DNA of 64,000 nt from Tatlockia sp. GTDB taxonomy: Bacteria; Pseudomonadota; Gammaproteobacteria; Legionellales; Legionellaceae. Both the position numbers and the translations under genes were made by a program. Positions 1 to 8,778 of the stretch are shown piece by piece. How positions within the stretch are numbered: position 1 is the first letter of the stretch; the number at the start of each line of letters is the position of its first letter. Under the pieces are notes generated by a model. That model was not told the origin of the DNA and made no database searches. It saw only the letters and a program-made list of their open reading frames with translations. The stretch spans positions 62,001 to 126,000 of the forward strand of contig JACCWI010000024.1 of the NCBI GenBank assembly GCA_013697725.1, in the 5' to 3' direction.

Positions 1-455
1 AAACCTAAAAATTCAAAAATAGGCTTCATCCATTGGCTATCTCGTTTTGCAAGGTAGTCATTTACGGTAATTAAATGCACGCTTTGACCGCTGAGGGCAT
101 TAAGAAAAGCGGGCAAAGTAGACATTAACGTTTTACCTTCACCGGTACGCATTTCAGCAATATTGCCTTCATGCAAGACCATGCCACCTATTAATTGAAC
201 ATCAAAGGGTCTTAAACTGAGAGTTCGAACTGAAACTTCTCGAACTAGCGCAAAAGCTTCGGCGAGTAACTCATCCAGGGTTTCTCCTTCAGCAAACCTT
301 GCTTTATATTCAGCCGTTTTAGCAGCTAACTGTTCATTACTGAGAGCCTGCATTTGCGGCTCAAAAGCATTAATTGCCTGTACAGTTTTTTCCATTCGCC
401 GTAAGGTACGTTCATTACGACTTCCAAACATTTTTTTCATTAACGTAGTCAACAT
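1..455 (-). CDS. secA: Preprotein translocase ATPase SecA, N-terminal part (gene runs off the window)
   Basis: SecA is the motor ATPase that drives preproteins through SecYEG. About 151 N-terminal codons are present; the rest lies before base 1. The start reads [16 protein letters not shown], the usual gammaproteobacterial SecA N-terminus, and Walker A (MRTGEGKT) is visible further on, followed by the [14 protein letters not shown] stretch of nucleotide-binding domain 1. I chose the ATG at 453-455; a second in-frame ATG at 465-467 would add MSRA, but the AGAGGA ribosome site abuts that codon and sits about 12 nt before the chosen one. Identity is certain from sequence; full length cannot be judged. 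Confidence 0.95.
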   Translation of the reverse strand, partial: MLTTLMKKMFGSRNERTLRRMEKTVQAINAFEPQMQALSNEQLAAKTAEYKARFAEGETLDELLAEAFALVREVSVRTLSLRPFDVQLIGGMVLHEGNIAEMRTGEGKTLMSTLPAFLNALSGQSVHLITVNDYLAKRDSQWMKPIFEFLG

Positions 456-609
456 AGCCCTAGACATTCCTCTCGAGAATTTCAGTCTTAAAGCCGCTTA
501 ATTTACTAGATCTTTGCTAGAAATGCCATTTAAACTGGCGAAAAACCTAATGCCTGATAAAAATGCTGCCATTGTCGCTATAAAATTGTCACATTTAATA
601 GCGAACCTA

Positions 610-1617
610 TTAAACTGTGAGTAAAAGATTAGCTTCCATTTCTGCCATTAGGTTGGCAACTTGAATAAATCCATCCGTTCTTTTCAATTGCTGAATGTTA
701 GCAAGCCGCTCTTTCCAGACTTTCGCTCCGGCTAAACCATGAGCTAGATTGAAAATTGGTTTAAGCAATAAACTCAAGGGAACCGCTTGTTCAAACTGAT
801 GTTGAGCATAGGTTAAATAGTTAAGCAGAACACTGTGGCGAGAAGGTCTTGAAATTTCAGGAAAGAAATAGTGATGAATCGCCGCCAAGGCATATGGATT
901 TTGGCAAGCCAAGCGACCTAACATTACTCCATCAACATGCGATATATGCTCTTTTATATCCTCAAGAGAATTGATATTGCCATTTATCACTATGGGCAAA
1001 CTGGGGTGTTTATTTTTAAATTTGTAGACATAATCATAATGTAAAGGCGGTATTGTGCGATTTTGTTTAGGATTTAAACCATTTAGCCAAGCTTTTCGCG
1101 CATGAACTATGAGTTTGTCGCAACCGGCTTCAATTAGCTGTTCTGCAAAATCAGCAAAAAATTCATAGCTATCATTAGCATCTATACCAATTCGTGTCTT
1201 TGCAGTGACGGGTATTGAAACAGCAGCTTTCAAAGCGCGTATACAATCTGCAACCTGTTTTGGTTCAGCCATTAAACAAGCACCAAAGCGCCCTGCTTGT
1301 ACTTTGTCACTGGGGCAGCCTAAATTTAAATTAATCTCAGCAAAATTATTCTCCTCAGCGATTTTTGCGCAAGCTGCCAACCCTTCTTTATCTGCGCCCC
1401 CTAATTGTAAGGCCAGAGGATATTCAGTGGGATGAAAAGCGAGCGCACGCGCTGGGTTATTGACAATTGCCCCGATAGTTTGCATTTCAGTATATAAGAG
1501 CGCCTTGGGTGCGATAAATCGCATGAGTACGCGGAAATGAATATAAGTCCAATCAATCATTGGCGCTATTGATAGTGGGGAAAGTAAACTGGGTGAGGAA
1601 AGGATTGAGGATTTCAA
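610..1617 (-). CDS. dusA: tRNA-dihydrouridine synthase DusA
   Basis: FMN-dependent enzyme reducing U20/U20a in the D-loop of tRNAs. The 335-aa product has the Dus TIM barrel with IAPMIDWT near residue 17, LLYTEM, the signature INLNLGCPSDKVQ carrying the catalytic Cys near residue 100, the phosphate-binding HARKAWLNGLNPK segment typical of the DusA subgroup, and VINGNINS / GVMLGR near the C-terminal end of the barrel. Length matches DusA. The start is a TTG at 1615-1617 with no clear Shine-Dalgarno, chosen because the next in-frame Met lies inside the first strand. The residues after the MIDWT motif (YIHFR) differ from the usual DRHCR, a small oddity. It stands between secA and an unrelated gene. 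Confidence 0.93.
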   Translation of the reverse strand: MKSSILSSPSLLSPLSIAPMIDWTYIHFRVLMRFIAPKALLYTEMQTIGAIVNNPARALAFHPTEYPLALQLGGADKEGLAACAKIAEENNFAEINLNLGCPSDKVQAGRFGACLMAEPKQVADCIRALKAAVSIPVTAKTRIGIDANDSYEFFADFAEQLIEAGCDKLIVHARKAWLNGLNPKQNRTIPPLHYDYVYKFKNKHPSLPIVINGNINSLEDIKEHISHVDGVMLGRLACQNPYALAAIHHYFFPEISRPSRHSVLLNYLTYAQHQFEQAVPLSLLLKPIFNLAHGLAGAKVWKERLANIQQLKRTDGFIQVANLMAEMEANLLLTV

Positions 1618-1710
1618 TGGAGATTCAGGTTATAAAAATAATATTATACTCTATTTTGGTTGTTGAATAATAGTGCAAATTTTGAGCTTCTAATAAGATC
1701 TGTTAAAACT

Positions 1711-1740
1711 CTGGATACCCTGCTTGTCCGGGGTATCCAG
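1711..1740 (-). terminator. Perfect 10-bp stem-loop, probable terminator
   Basis: CTGGATACCC and GGGTATCCAG form a perfect 10-bp inverted repeat with a 10-nt loop. It lies about 54 nt after the stop of the minus-strand gene at 1794-2744. On that strand the stem is followed by AGTTTTAACA, a poor T-tract, so an intrinsic terminator is likely but not certain. Confidence 0.5.
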
Positions 1741-1793
1741 AAGTTAAACCCTAACTAAATCCAGATCACAGACCTACTCAAGCTGCAGAAGGC

Positions 1794-2744
1794 TTAGCTA
1801 AGATTAGAAAATTGTTGAGCCAATTGTTTATTTTGTTCGATGCGCTCTTGTACACCGCCAATATTTAGCTCTTTAATGTTTTTAAATAACCGATAATCAG
1901 ATGGATTTTTTAAGTGAAGTGAGAATTTAGTCAGCAATTTGTTATCGTTTTTCCATGATAATTCAATCACTTCCGGGTTTTTTTTATCAATAGCAAGATC
2001 TATCGAATTTTCAGGATCTTCTAAACCTACTTTTTTAGTGTAAAGGACTTTTCCTATACTGGGGTATGTATCTAGGGGAAATACTGCTTGCCAGATAAAA
2101 TACTTATCAAGATCATCCTGAGCCAAGGTAGATGAGGGATTAACATTATCATTTAAATCAAATTTTTTCCTAAAGCCCATAATATCTTTAATAGGTACTT
2201 CCCAGCTAGTTCCTGAAATGTAATAAAGTTTATTAGTGTTTTTTATAAAAATAAAACTTTCCTGATAATTTTTCAGTTGAGGAGGAAGAGCTGTTTGTTC
2301 AAAATGAACCGTAAATTCCTTAGGAGACATTCTGTAAGAACGAATTTCTTCTTTAACTTCATTTTTAGCGAAAGCCTGCGCTATCATCACAAAAGGGGAG
2401 CATATTATAGTCATAGCTCCTGCAAACAAAAGTCTTGGAAGGTTTAATACAAAATTGGTAAATAATAATGGAATTACCAACAAAAGATTATCATCAACAT
2501 TATTCGTTAAAAAAAATAATAATTGAGTTAGGGCATAATGGACACCTAACGTTAGGAAATCAAATAAGCCAAAGTGCAAACCATTATGAAGCACATCACC
2601 ATTTTTTCGGTTCTTAATCAGTACAGTGCCGCTAAATACACCAAAAGTATCCCACATTTTACCCCAAAATGTAGAACGATGTGCTCTGGCATGAGGAAAC
2701 TCTTTTGTTTCTATAAGACCGGTAAAAGGATTAAAAAAGCCCAC
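1794..2744 (-). CDS. Hypothetical membrane-associated protein, 316 aa
   Basis: I do not recognise this family. The protein has a soluble N-terminus of about 65 residues, two hydrophobic stretches around residues 64-85 and 88-125 that could form a membrane hairpin, then a charged soluble C-terminal two-thirds with no motif I can name. The start is GTG at 2742-2744, preceded by TGGAGA six nt upstream, a good ribosome site. It is a single gene with a stem-loop behind it. The architecture (membrane hairpin plus large hydrophilic domain) and its position among accessory genes are compatible with a Legionella-type secreted effector, but nothing in the sequence proves export. Confidence 0.75.
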   Translation of the reverse strand: MGFFNPFTGLIETKEFPHARAHRSTFWGKMWDTFGVFSGTVLIKNRKNGDVLHNGLHFGLFDFLTLGVHYALTQLLFFLTNNVDDNLLLVIPLLFTNFVLNLPRLLFAGAMTIICSPFVMIAQAFAKNEVKEEIRSYRMSPKEFTVHFEQTALPPQLKNYQESFIFIKNTNKLYYISGTSWEVPIKDIMGFRKKFDLNDNVNPSSTLAQDDLDKYFIWQAVFPLDTYPSIGKVLYTKKVGLEDPENSIDLAIDKKNPEVIELSWKNDNKLLTKFSLHLKNPSDYRLFKNIKELNIGGVQERIEQNKQLAQQFSNLS

Positions 2745-2826
2745 TTAGTTCTCCAGATATGAGTTAATTGGGCAATGTTACCATAGAAAGCACATAAAAA
2801 GCACATAAATAACAAGAAAAATACTT

Positions 2827-4560
2827 TTACGATAGCGCATACATAGCCTCAACTAACAACTGTAACCTTGTTCTACCCTGATAAACATTAATATCTAATT
2901 TATAAGCAACATGTGCCTTACGAGCACGATGGTTTGGCCAGAGTTTGGGATCAATATTGAAAGCAATTGCATCAATAATATTAGCACTATCAGGATGAAC
3001 CAGACTTAATTTTAAATGATGCTGGCCAACTAGTCTTTGATCAACGATCTCAAAGATATTATCAAAACAAGGTTCAGAAAATTGCTGTCCCCAAGGCCCT
3101 GCTTGCTGTAGCAAATGGGCAGTTTCCAAGGTTAATTCACTAAAGTGTAGTGAACCATCGGTTAGTAACTCACCTTCACATTGAGACAATTCAAGATGCT
3201 TGGCAATTTCTGCTCTAAAAGCTTCTGCAAATTTATCAAAAGATTCAAGCGTTAAGGATAAACCAGCCGCCATGGCATGGCCGCCAAATTTAGTAATTAA
3301 ACCGGGGTTATCTCTATCCACAGCTGCCAAGGCATCGCGTATATTTATACCCGGCACGGAGCGGGCAGAGCCCTTAAGTTCAGTTTCATTTACCACAGCA
3401 AAAGCAATCACAGGACGGTGGTAACGCTCCTTTAAGCGTCCTGCAAGAATACCAATTACTCCTTGATGCCAAGTCGGATCAACCAGACAAAGGGCAATTG
3501 GTAGATGATGACTATTCTCCATTTTTTTGCTTAGTTTATCGACAGCGAGCATGGCTTGCTCTTTCATTTCAGCCTCAATAACCCGCCGCTCCTGATTTAA
3601 TTCATCCAATTGGCTAGCAAGCATAGTTGCTTTAGCTGGATCTGTGGTTAGCAAACATTCAATGCCAAGCGACATATCATCCAAGCGACCTGCAGCATTC
3701 AATCTTGGCGCTACAGCAAAGCCTAGATCTGATTCTCTTAAGCGAGCGCAATCTCGGCCAGCGATTTCAATTAACGCCTTAATTCCCGGACGGCAAAGGC
3801 CCTGGCGAATGCGTGCTAGACCCTGACTTACCAGAATACGATTATTTTGATCCAGGGCTACCACGTCTGCAACAGTTCCTAGGGCAACCAAGTCAAGTAA
3901 CTGAGCCATGTTTGGCTCGGGGATTTGCTCTGAACTAAACCAATTTACATTAATTAAATGACGTCTAAGAGCCAACATCACATAAAAAATCACACCTACA
4001 CCAGCAATCGATTTTGAAGCAAAACAATCCCCATGCTGGTTAGGATTCACTATGGCACAGGCTTTAGGTAAGGTTTCTGCAGGCAAATGATGATCGGTGA
4101 TTAATACATCAATACCCGCCTCATTGGCTGCCTCGACTCCATCAAAACTGGCAATCCCATTGTCTACGGTGATTATCAAATCAGGGCGCCATTTTTTAGC
4201 AACATCAATGATACCCGGAGTTAAACCATAGCCAAATTCAAAGCGGTTTGGGACTAGAAATTCAACTTGAGTCGCGCCCATTAAACGCAACGCACAAATT
4301 GCAACAGCAGTGGAGGTTGCGCCGTCTGCATCAAAATCACCGATAATCAAGATACGTTGCTGTGCTCTTAGCGCCTGCTCCAAGCGTATACAGGCTTTAT
4401 CAATATCAGTGAGGGTATTAAAAGGCAATAAAGCTTGAAAGCGTTTATCCAATTGCGACTCTGAACTTAGGCCGCGTAGCATGTAGATTCGTTGCAATAG
4501 CGGCGTATGATTTTCAAAAGCAACCGAAGCCTGGGGAAGTTCCCGTTGTTTAATCCGCAT
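2827..4560 (-). CDS. recJ: Single-stranded-DNA-specific exonuclease RecJ
   Basis: 5'-3' ssDNA exonuclease of recombination and mismatch/base-excision repair, acting with RecQ. The 577-aa product is the normal RecJ length. DHH-phosphoesterase motifs are intact: DFDADG at residues 75-80, TVDNG near 131, TDHH at 155-158 and the N-D pair around VALGTVADVV; the DHHA1 part shows FGGHAMAAG, and an OB-like C-terminal domain follows. The ATG at 4558-4560 lies 6 nt after the preceding gene's stop. It is the last gene of the minus-strand group alaC / RpfE-like / recJ. An AT-rich gap with two copies of AGCACATAAA follows it. Confidence 0.96.
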   Translation of the reverse strand: MRIKQRELPQASVAFENHTPLLQRIYMLRGLSSESQLDKRFQALLPFNTLTDIDKACIRLEQALRAQQRILIIGDFDADGATSTAVAICALRLMGATQVEFLVPNRFEFGYGLTPGIIDVAKKWRPDLIITVDNGIASFDGVEAANEAGIDVLITDHHLPAETLPKACAIVNPNQHGDCFASKSIAGVGVIFYVMLALRRHLINVNWFSSEQIPEPNMAQLLDLVALGTVADVVALDQNNRILVSQGLARIRQGLCRPGIKALIEIAGRDCARLRESDLGFAVAPRLNAAGRLDDMSLGIECLLTTDPAKATMLASQLDELNQERRVIEAEMKEQAMLAVDKLSKKMENSHHLPIALCLVDPTWHQGVIGILAGRLKERYHRPVIAFAVVNETELKGSARSVPGINIRDALAAVDRDNPGLITKFGGHAMAAGLSLTLESFDKFAEAFRAEIAKHLELSQCEGELLTDGSLHFSELTLETAHLLQQAGPWGQQFSEPCFDNIFEIVDQRLVGQHHLKLSLVHPDSANIIDAIAFNIDPKLWPNHRARKAHVAYKLDINVYQGRTRLQLLVEAMYALS

Positions 4561-4566
4561 TTTTTT

Positions 4567-5379
4567 TCAACTCCAAATCCTCGACCACCAATGAGCAGGA
4601 CGGCTTGAATAAGAACAATTAGTCCAATACCAATTTACCGTAAAATTTTTTATTTTTTCTGTTAAATTTGATAGTTCAAGCTGAGAAGGATCTTTAATAA
4701 TCACCAGAGCATCTTTGCTAAAACGGGTTTCTAAAGTTAAAGGACTTAAATTTTCGCCAGTTATCGCGGCATGCTCCAGAAGAATCTCATCATCGGTAAT
4801 TAGGGGTTTGGAATTCTTTAAAACAAAATCTCCCTCCCCCCAAAACCAAAGACCATTAATCGCTAAGCCCTGCCGTTTTGAATTGAGTGGATGCGCACTT
4901 AGATACATTTGCAATTCAGTGATAAGCCTTGGCCAAAAAAAACTGCTATCTAAAGTATCAAAGACTGGCATTAGCGATTTGTGCATAATAGTGTCAAGAG
5001 TCTGGCTAGTAATTTCGGGCTTATCATCCACCTTAAATAGCCAGGTTTGAGCATCATAATAAACAGGGGTAAAGTCATCTGCTTTAAGAAAATCTGCTAT
5101 CTCAGTAAACCATAAATGCGATTCGTTGTCTGACAAATCTAATTCTTTGCCGCTCGCCACAAGCATTGCATCATTATGACTGGCCTCCCAGTGAACAGGA
5201 GAAGCAATAAGCCATTTACCGGGTAAATGGTGATAAAGCTTAAGCAGAGCAGCGAGAGGTAAGTATTCGGCTTCATAACCTAAACTGAGTAAAATATTTT
5301 GATAATAATCAGTTTGTCGATTTAAAGGATTGGAGTCCGTTGGAATCCCATTTCTTTCACCATTGATAATAACATCCAT
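4567..5379 (-). CDS. RpfE-like / 'phosphoglycerate mutase-like' conserved protein
   Basis: A 270-aa soluble protein of the conserved group often annotated as cofactor-independent phosphoglycerate mutase or RpfE in xanthomonads and Legionella. The visible hallmark is NGLWFWGEG around residue 172; the SPVHWEASHNDA stretch near residue 60 is also typical. I see no metal-binding or catalytic set of a true phosphoglycerate mutase, so the enzymatic name is doubtful and the role unknown. It starts one base after the alaC stop (TTTAATATGG) and ends 6 nt before recJ, so it is translationally linked to both. The name is from memory of the family; the operon link is seen directly. Confidence 0.8.
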   Translation of the reverse strand: MDVIINGERNGIPTDSNPLNRQTDYYQNILLSLGYEAEYLPLAALLKLYHHLPGKWLIASPVHWEASHNDAMLVASGKELDLSDNESHLWFTEIADFLKADDFTPVYYDAQTWLFKVDDKPEITSQTLDTIMHKSLMPVFDTLDSSFFWPRLITELQMYLSAHPLNSKRQGLAINGLWFWGEGDFVLKNSKPLITDDEILLEHAAITGENLSPLTLETRFSKDALVIIKDPSQLELSNLTEKIKNFTVNWYWTNCSYSSRPAHWWSRIWS

Positions 5380-5380
5380 A

Positions 5381-6574
5381 TTAAACTGCCTCTAAATAAC
5401 CATCTCGTTTAAACATCATCCTAAGATTACGTAAAGCTTGTCGTATTCTTTGTGAATTTTCAATTAAACCAAAGCGAACAAAACCATCACTTTGTGGACC
5501 AAAACCTAAGCCAGGGGAAACTGCAATTTTTGCTTCTTTAAGAAGATACTTTGAAAATTCCAAGGAACCTAAATGGCTATATTGAGCAGGGATGGGTGCC
5601 CAAACAAACATGGTTCCTTTGGGCTTTTCCACGGGCCAACCGAGTCCTTGCAAACCCTCGCACAAAACATTGCGTCGACCTTCATACCGTTTCCTTATTT
5701 CCTCAACACAATCATCAGAACCTTCAAGGGCGGTTATTGCTGCAACTTGAATGGGTGTAAAAGTACCATAATCTAAATAAGATTTTATTCGTGTCAGTAC
5801 CGAAACCAATTCCTCATTGCCACAGGCAAAGCCAACACGCCAGCCCGGCATATTGTAAGATTTAGACAGGGAATAAGTTTCAATAGCTACATCTATAGCA
5901 CCGGGAACTTGTAAAATTGAAGGTGCTTTATAACCATCAAAAACTATATCCGCATAGGCCAAATCATGGATAATCCATATGCCATTTTTTTTTGCTAAAG
6001 CGACCACGCGCTCAAAAAAAGCATAATCGACGCAATGGGTACTCGGGTTGGCGGGGAAACTAATCACCAAAGCTTTGGGTCGTGGCCAGGATTGCTCGAT
6101 AGCAATTTCCACTGCTTCTAAAAATTGGTATTCATCAATTAAAGGAATTTGTTTGACGTTAGCTCCGGCAATAACGAAGCCATAGGTATGAATGGGATAT
6201 GCCGGATCCGGGACTAAAATAGTGTCGCCAGGACCTGAAATTGCCAAGGCTAAATGAGCTAAGCCTTCTTTTGAACCAATTGTGGTTAAAACTTGCGTCT
6301 CAGCATCAAGACTAACTTGATAGTGACGCTGGTACCAGCTTGCCATAGCACGCCGTAAACGTGGAATTCCCTTAGACATGGAATAGCGATGCGTATCCGG
6401 GCGCTGCACAGTTTCAATAAGTTTATCAACAATATGTTTTGGTGTTGGCTGATCAGGGTTGCCCATACCAAAATCAATGATATCTTCGCCACGCATTCGT
6501 GCTTCTGATTTTAGTTGATTTAAAGTATTAAAGACGTAAGGCGGTAAACGTTTGATGCGCGGAAACTGGCTCAT
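5381..6574 (-). CDS. alaC: Alanine-synthesising aminotransferase AlaC family
   Basis: PLP-dependent class I/II aminotransferase converting pyruvate plus glutamate to alanine plus 2-oxoglutarate. Seen motifs: [11 protein letters not shown] near the N-terminus, the cofactor region [21 protein letters not shown], the PLP-lysine motif [15 protein letters not shown] and the C-terminal VRFGLIEN with the substrate-binding Arg. I start at the ATG 6572-6574 ([15 protein letters not shown]), which gives 398 aa, the usual family length, with AGGGG upstream. The longer frame up to 6646 would run over the start of the divergent gene at 6636. First gene of the three-gene operon ending in recJ; why alanine synthesis and RecJ share a transcript is not obvious. 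Confidence 0.92.
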   Translation of the reverse strand: MSQFPRIKRLPPYVFNTLNQLKSEARMRGEDIIDFGMGNPDQPTPKHIVDKLIETVQRPDTHRYSMSKGIPRLRRAMASWYQRHYQVSLDAETQVLTTIGSKEGLAHLALAISGPGDTILVPDPAYPIHTYGFVIAGANVKQIPLIDEYQFLEAVEIAIEQSWPRPKALVISFPANPSTHCVDYAFFERVVALAKKNGIWIIHDLAYADIVFDGYKAPSILQVPGAIDVAIETYSLSKSYNMPGWRVGFACGNEELVSVLTRIKSYLDYGTFTPIQVAAITALEGSDDCVEEIRKRYEGRRNVLCEGLQGLGWPVEKPKGTMFVWAPIPAQYSHLGSLEFSKYLLKEAKIAVSPGLGFGPQSDGFVRFGLIENSQRIRQALRNLRMMFKRDGYLEAV

Positions 6575-6635
6575 GTTTTTTGCAACCCCTGTGATATACT
6601 GCTCGCCAGTATAATTTATAGCCTTAACAAACACC

Positions 6636-7013
6636 ATGAATATCAACCTAGAAAATGCGGATAATCACAGCATCCAAGCCTATAGTGAGGAAGAGATAAA
6701 GATTGATTCTCAACTCTATAAAAACAGTCTTATTCTTAGTGTCCATGAACTCATTAGCGATTGGCCAATCACCGCCATAAAACAACTTAATGAACAAACT
6801 TTAGAACCACTATTACGACATGTGCCAAAGGTTATTCTTATCGGTCATGATGAGCCGGGACAATTTGCACCACTATCTATCATGCAAGACTTGGCAAAGC
6901 GTCGTATTGGTTTAGAGGTAATGTCTATTGCTGCAGCTTGCAGGACTTTTAATGTGCTGCTTAATGAGCATCGTGAAGTGGTATTAGGGATTATTAAAAA
7001 AACTAAAGTTTGA
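6636..7013 (+). CDS. Mth938-like (DUF498/Xcc1710) domain protein
   Basis: A 125-aa protein filling a whole Mth938-like domain, a fold of unknown biochemical role also found in mitochondrial NDUFAF3. Characteristic are [11 protein letters not shown] around residue 70, a strand-turn segment, and [20 protein letters not shown] near the C-terminus, which ends the conserved domain. It is divergent from alaC, with 61 bp between the starts; a TATAAT at 6610-6615 could be its -10 box. Family membership is fairly clear; function is not known. Confidence 0.85.
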   Translation: MNINLENADNHSIQAYSEEEIKIDSQLYKNSLILSVHELISDWPITAIKQLNEQTLEPLLRHVPKVILIGHDEPGQFAPLSIMQDLAKRRIGLEVMSIAAACRTFNVLLNEHREVVLGIIKKTKV

Positions 7014-7048
7014 TAGCTCTAATTTAATGGTTTCTATATTAAAGGAAA

Positions 7049-7070
7049 AGCCGGGGTCTGAGCCCCGGCT
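7049..7070. terminator. Rho-independent terminator between convergent genes
   Basis: AGCCGGGG / CCCCGGCT form a perfect 8-bp GC-rich stem with a 6-nt loop. On the minus strand it is followed by TTTTCCTTT and lies 23 nt after the stop of the small gene at 7093-7257, an excellent intrinsic terminator. On the plus strand it may also stop the gene ending at 7013. Confidence 0.8.
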
Positions 7071-7092
7071 AGTATATATAAGCTATACACTA

Positions 7093-7257
7093 TTATCTTT
7101 GTGATTGCTTATCAGATTGACCTTGCTTTGGATGACCTTGACCTTGTTGATGGCCTGGTTTGTTTTGTCCAGATTTGTCTTGACCTTGACCTTGACCTTG
7201 ACCTGGTTTGTTCTGACCTTGTTGACCCTGATTTGGTCGATTTGAGTTATTGTCCAT
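7093..7257 (-). CDS. Small Gly/Gln-rich low-complexity protein, 54 aa
   Basis: A short gene of 54 codons plus stop. The product begins MDNNSNRPNQGQQGQN and continues with four GQ units in a row, two QNKPG units and a basic tail ending SDKQSQR. It has no Cys, no hydrophobic core and no signal peptide, so it is predicted to be disordered and hydrophilic. Support for expression: TAGGAGA 6-7 nt before the ATG at 7255-7257, a terminator with T-tract 23 nt behind the stop, and an AT-rich upstream region. The repeat is in-frame and the codons for Gly-Gln vary little (GGTCAA). Composition resembles small desiccation or stress proteins, but I recognise no family and make no functional claim. Confidence 0.72.
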   Translation of the reverse strand: MDNNSNRPNQGQQGQNKPGQGQGQGQDKSGQNKPGHQQGQGHPKQGQSDKQSQR

Positions 7258-7489
7258 AATATTCTCCTAAGTTAATGTAGCTTTTAACGAATAGGATATA
7301 TTTATAGATTTTGCAAATCTGAATTTTAAGTTTTTTAACTTAGTCTTTGAATATAAAGATAATTTTATTTTGACTTTTATTTGGATTTTCAAATTTATCT
7401 ACGAATTCCAACCAAGTTAAAAGCAAAAATGACGTAAATTAATTCCAGATTAACCCCTTTTTTACAGGCGATTTCATCAAATTTTAAAA

Positions 7490-8030
7490 ATTTGCCAAGG
7501 AAGAAAATTCACTAAACGTAGCCTTGCTCAATATTTAAAAGTGATGGGATTTTATATGGGTCTCATTACGATGTAGGAAGCAAAAATATTAGTTAAACTG
7601 CAAACCTCAGCTTTACACCTGAGCAAGCACCTGGACTCAAGCTATAATGACATTCTCAAAGCACTGAGTAGATTTTTGGTTTTTGAAAAAGGTAGGCTAT
7701 CAGAGCTTGCACTCAACTGGGAAACTCTAGGCAATGTAAGGATAAAGCTAATTTTCCTGGAGCAATTAAGGCTTATAAAAATTCCTTAAACATTTATAGC
7801 CTCCCATCATTTAAATTAAAATTAATTCATTCGGAGGTAACTTTAGATTCTTTTTGCACAATTCATTCATAACTATTCTTTGTAAATTGATTGAGGCGCT
7901 TTGTACACTTAGTTCTAAATTTTTAAACCAAAATCAATTAGATAAAGCTCTATCCTCTAAACAAAAGGCCAGCCAATTAATAGAAAAATATCAACTACTT
8001 ATAGGTTCAGAAATTAAAGACTATTTATAA
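7490..8030 (+). pseudogene. Decayed TPR-like protein gene
   Basis: Protein-like sequence runs through three frames with an in-frame stop at 7574-7576. Frame a (about 7490-7789) encodes QGRKFTKRSLAQYLKV, then after the stop KHLDSSYNDILKALSRF and SELALNWETLGNV. Near 7733 the sense passes to frame b, KANFPGAIKAYKNSLNIY, up to a stop at 7870-7872. Near 7870 it passes to frame c, KLIEALCTLSSKFLNQ and DKALSSKQKASQLIEKY, ending at 8028-8030. The W..LGN...(A)NFPGAIKAYKNSL spacing is that of a tetratricopeptide repeat. At least one nonsense change and two frameshifts are needed, so it is a relic. No start is identifiable. The intact parent protein is unknown to me. Confidence 0.55.
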
Positions 8031-8280
8031 ACTATTATAGAAAATTTGAACCCTACTTTAAGTTTAAATCAACAGAGTTTAATCGGCTTTACTATATTCA
8101 AATCAAATATTCTACATCTTAACAAAGAAGATTACAGGTCTCTGACCCCTACTAGGGTAATGGTGACTTAAGCTGATTTTAAACTTTGCATTATTGCTCT
8201 TTTTATTTACAGTCAAATTTTTTAATGTTATCTTTTGTCATAATAGACGCTGTTGCTTATCCTTTTTTTTTTGAGAAAAA
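8031..8280. other. AT-rich intergenic region before the lipoprotein gene
   Basis: No open frame with protein character. The stretch 8031-8130 is very AT-rich and may be the tail of the pseudogene. Probable promoter elements for the lipoprotein gene lie within 8165-8270, but I cannot fix a -35/-10 pair with confidence. Confidence 0.4.
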
Positions 8281-8742
8281 ATGAAAAAATTTAATTTAAT
8301 TATCCTGTTAATTCTATTTTCTGTATTTTTATCTAGTTGTGCAACAGTATATCACCCCCCAAAAGCTTCAGAGCCCACTTCTTTAGTTCGAGTTAAAAAT
8401 GAGCGCTCAGGCCTAGCGACTTGGATAAGCCTGCAGGTTGAAGAAATTGACAACCGTTCAGCAGGCTTGCAACTCATGCCTGGCAACCTACGCATCTATC
8501 CCGGCATTCATACCTTGACTATTAAGTCAATGTTTAATAAAGGATTTTTCTCAAGCGGACCTTTTGAAGCCTTTAGCGACATCAAAGCTGATTTTAAGGC
8601 CAACGAAGCTTATATAGTTCAAGCCAAAGTTGACGGGGCACAACTTTTGGTTTGGATAAGCGATAAGACTGGCCGACGGATATCTTCATTAACTAAAACG
8701 CCTTACCGTACTGCAGCTCGCCCCATGATTTTATTGGGCTAA
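8281..8742 (+). CDS. Predicted lipoprotein, 153 aa
   Basis: The N-terminus MKKFNLIILLILF...LSSC is a type II signal peptide with lipobox L17-S18-S19 and lipidated Cys20; the +2 residue is Ala, favouring outer-membrane sorting. The mature part is a small beta-rich domain with IYPGIHTLTIKSMF near residue 80 and an ANEAYIVQAKVDG segment near 115, a layout seen in many small lipoproteins that carry a 'G.h.l.v' strand pattern. No family name is recognised. It stands alone, is convergent with the malonyltransferase gene, and is followed by T-rich sequence. Lipidation is strongly supported; role unknown. Confidence 0.82.
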   Translation: MKKFNLIILLILFSVFLSSCATVYHPPKASEPTSLVRVKNERSGLATWISLQVEEIDNRSAGLQLMPGNLRIYPGIHTLTIKSMFNKGFFSSGPFEAFSDIKADFKANEAYIVQAKVDGAQLLVWISDKTGRRISSLTKTPYRTAARPMILLG

Positions 8743-8778
8743 ACTTTATAATCAATTAGTTTTCATCTATCTCTATTT

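Noticed and set aside
6574..6646. Longer alaC start at 6646
   Set aside because: It would overlap the divergent gene start at 6636 and add 24 residues absent from the family.
7130..7240. Tandem CCTTGA units as a CRISPR or non-coding microsatellite
   Set aside because: Units are 6 nt with no spacers, and they encode in-frame GQ units in a gene with ribosome site and terminator.
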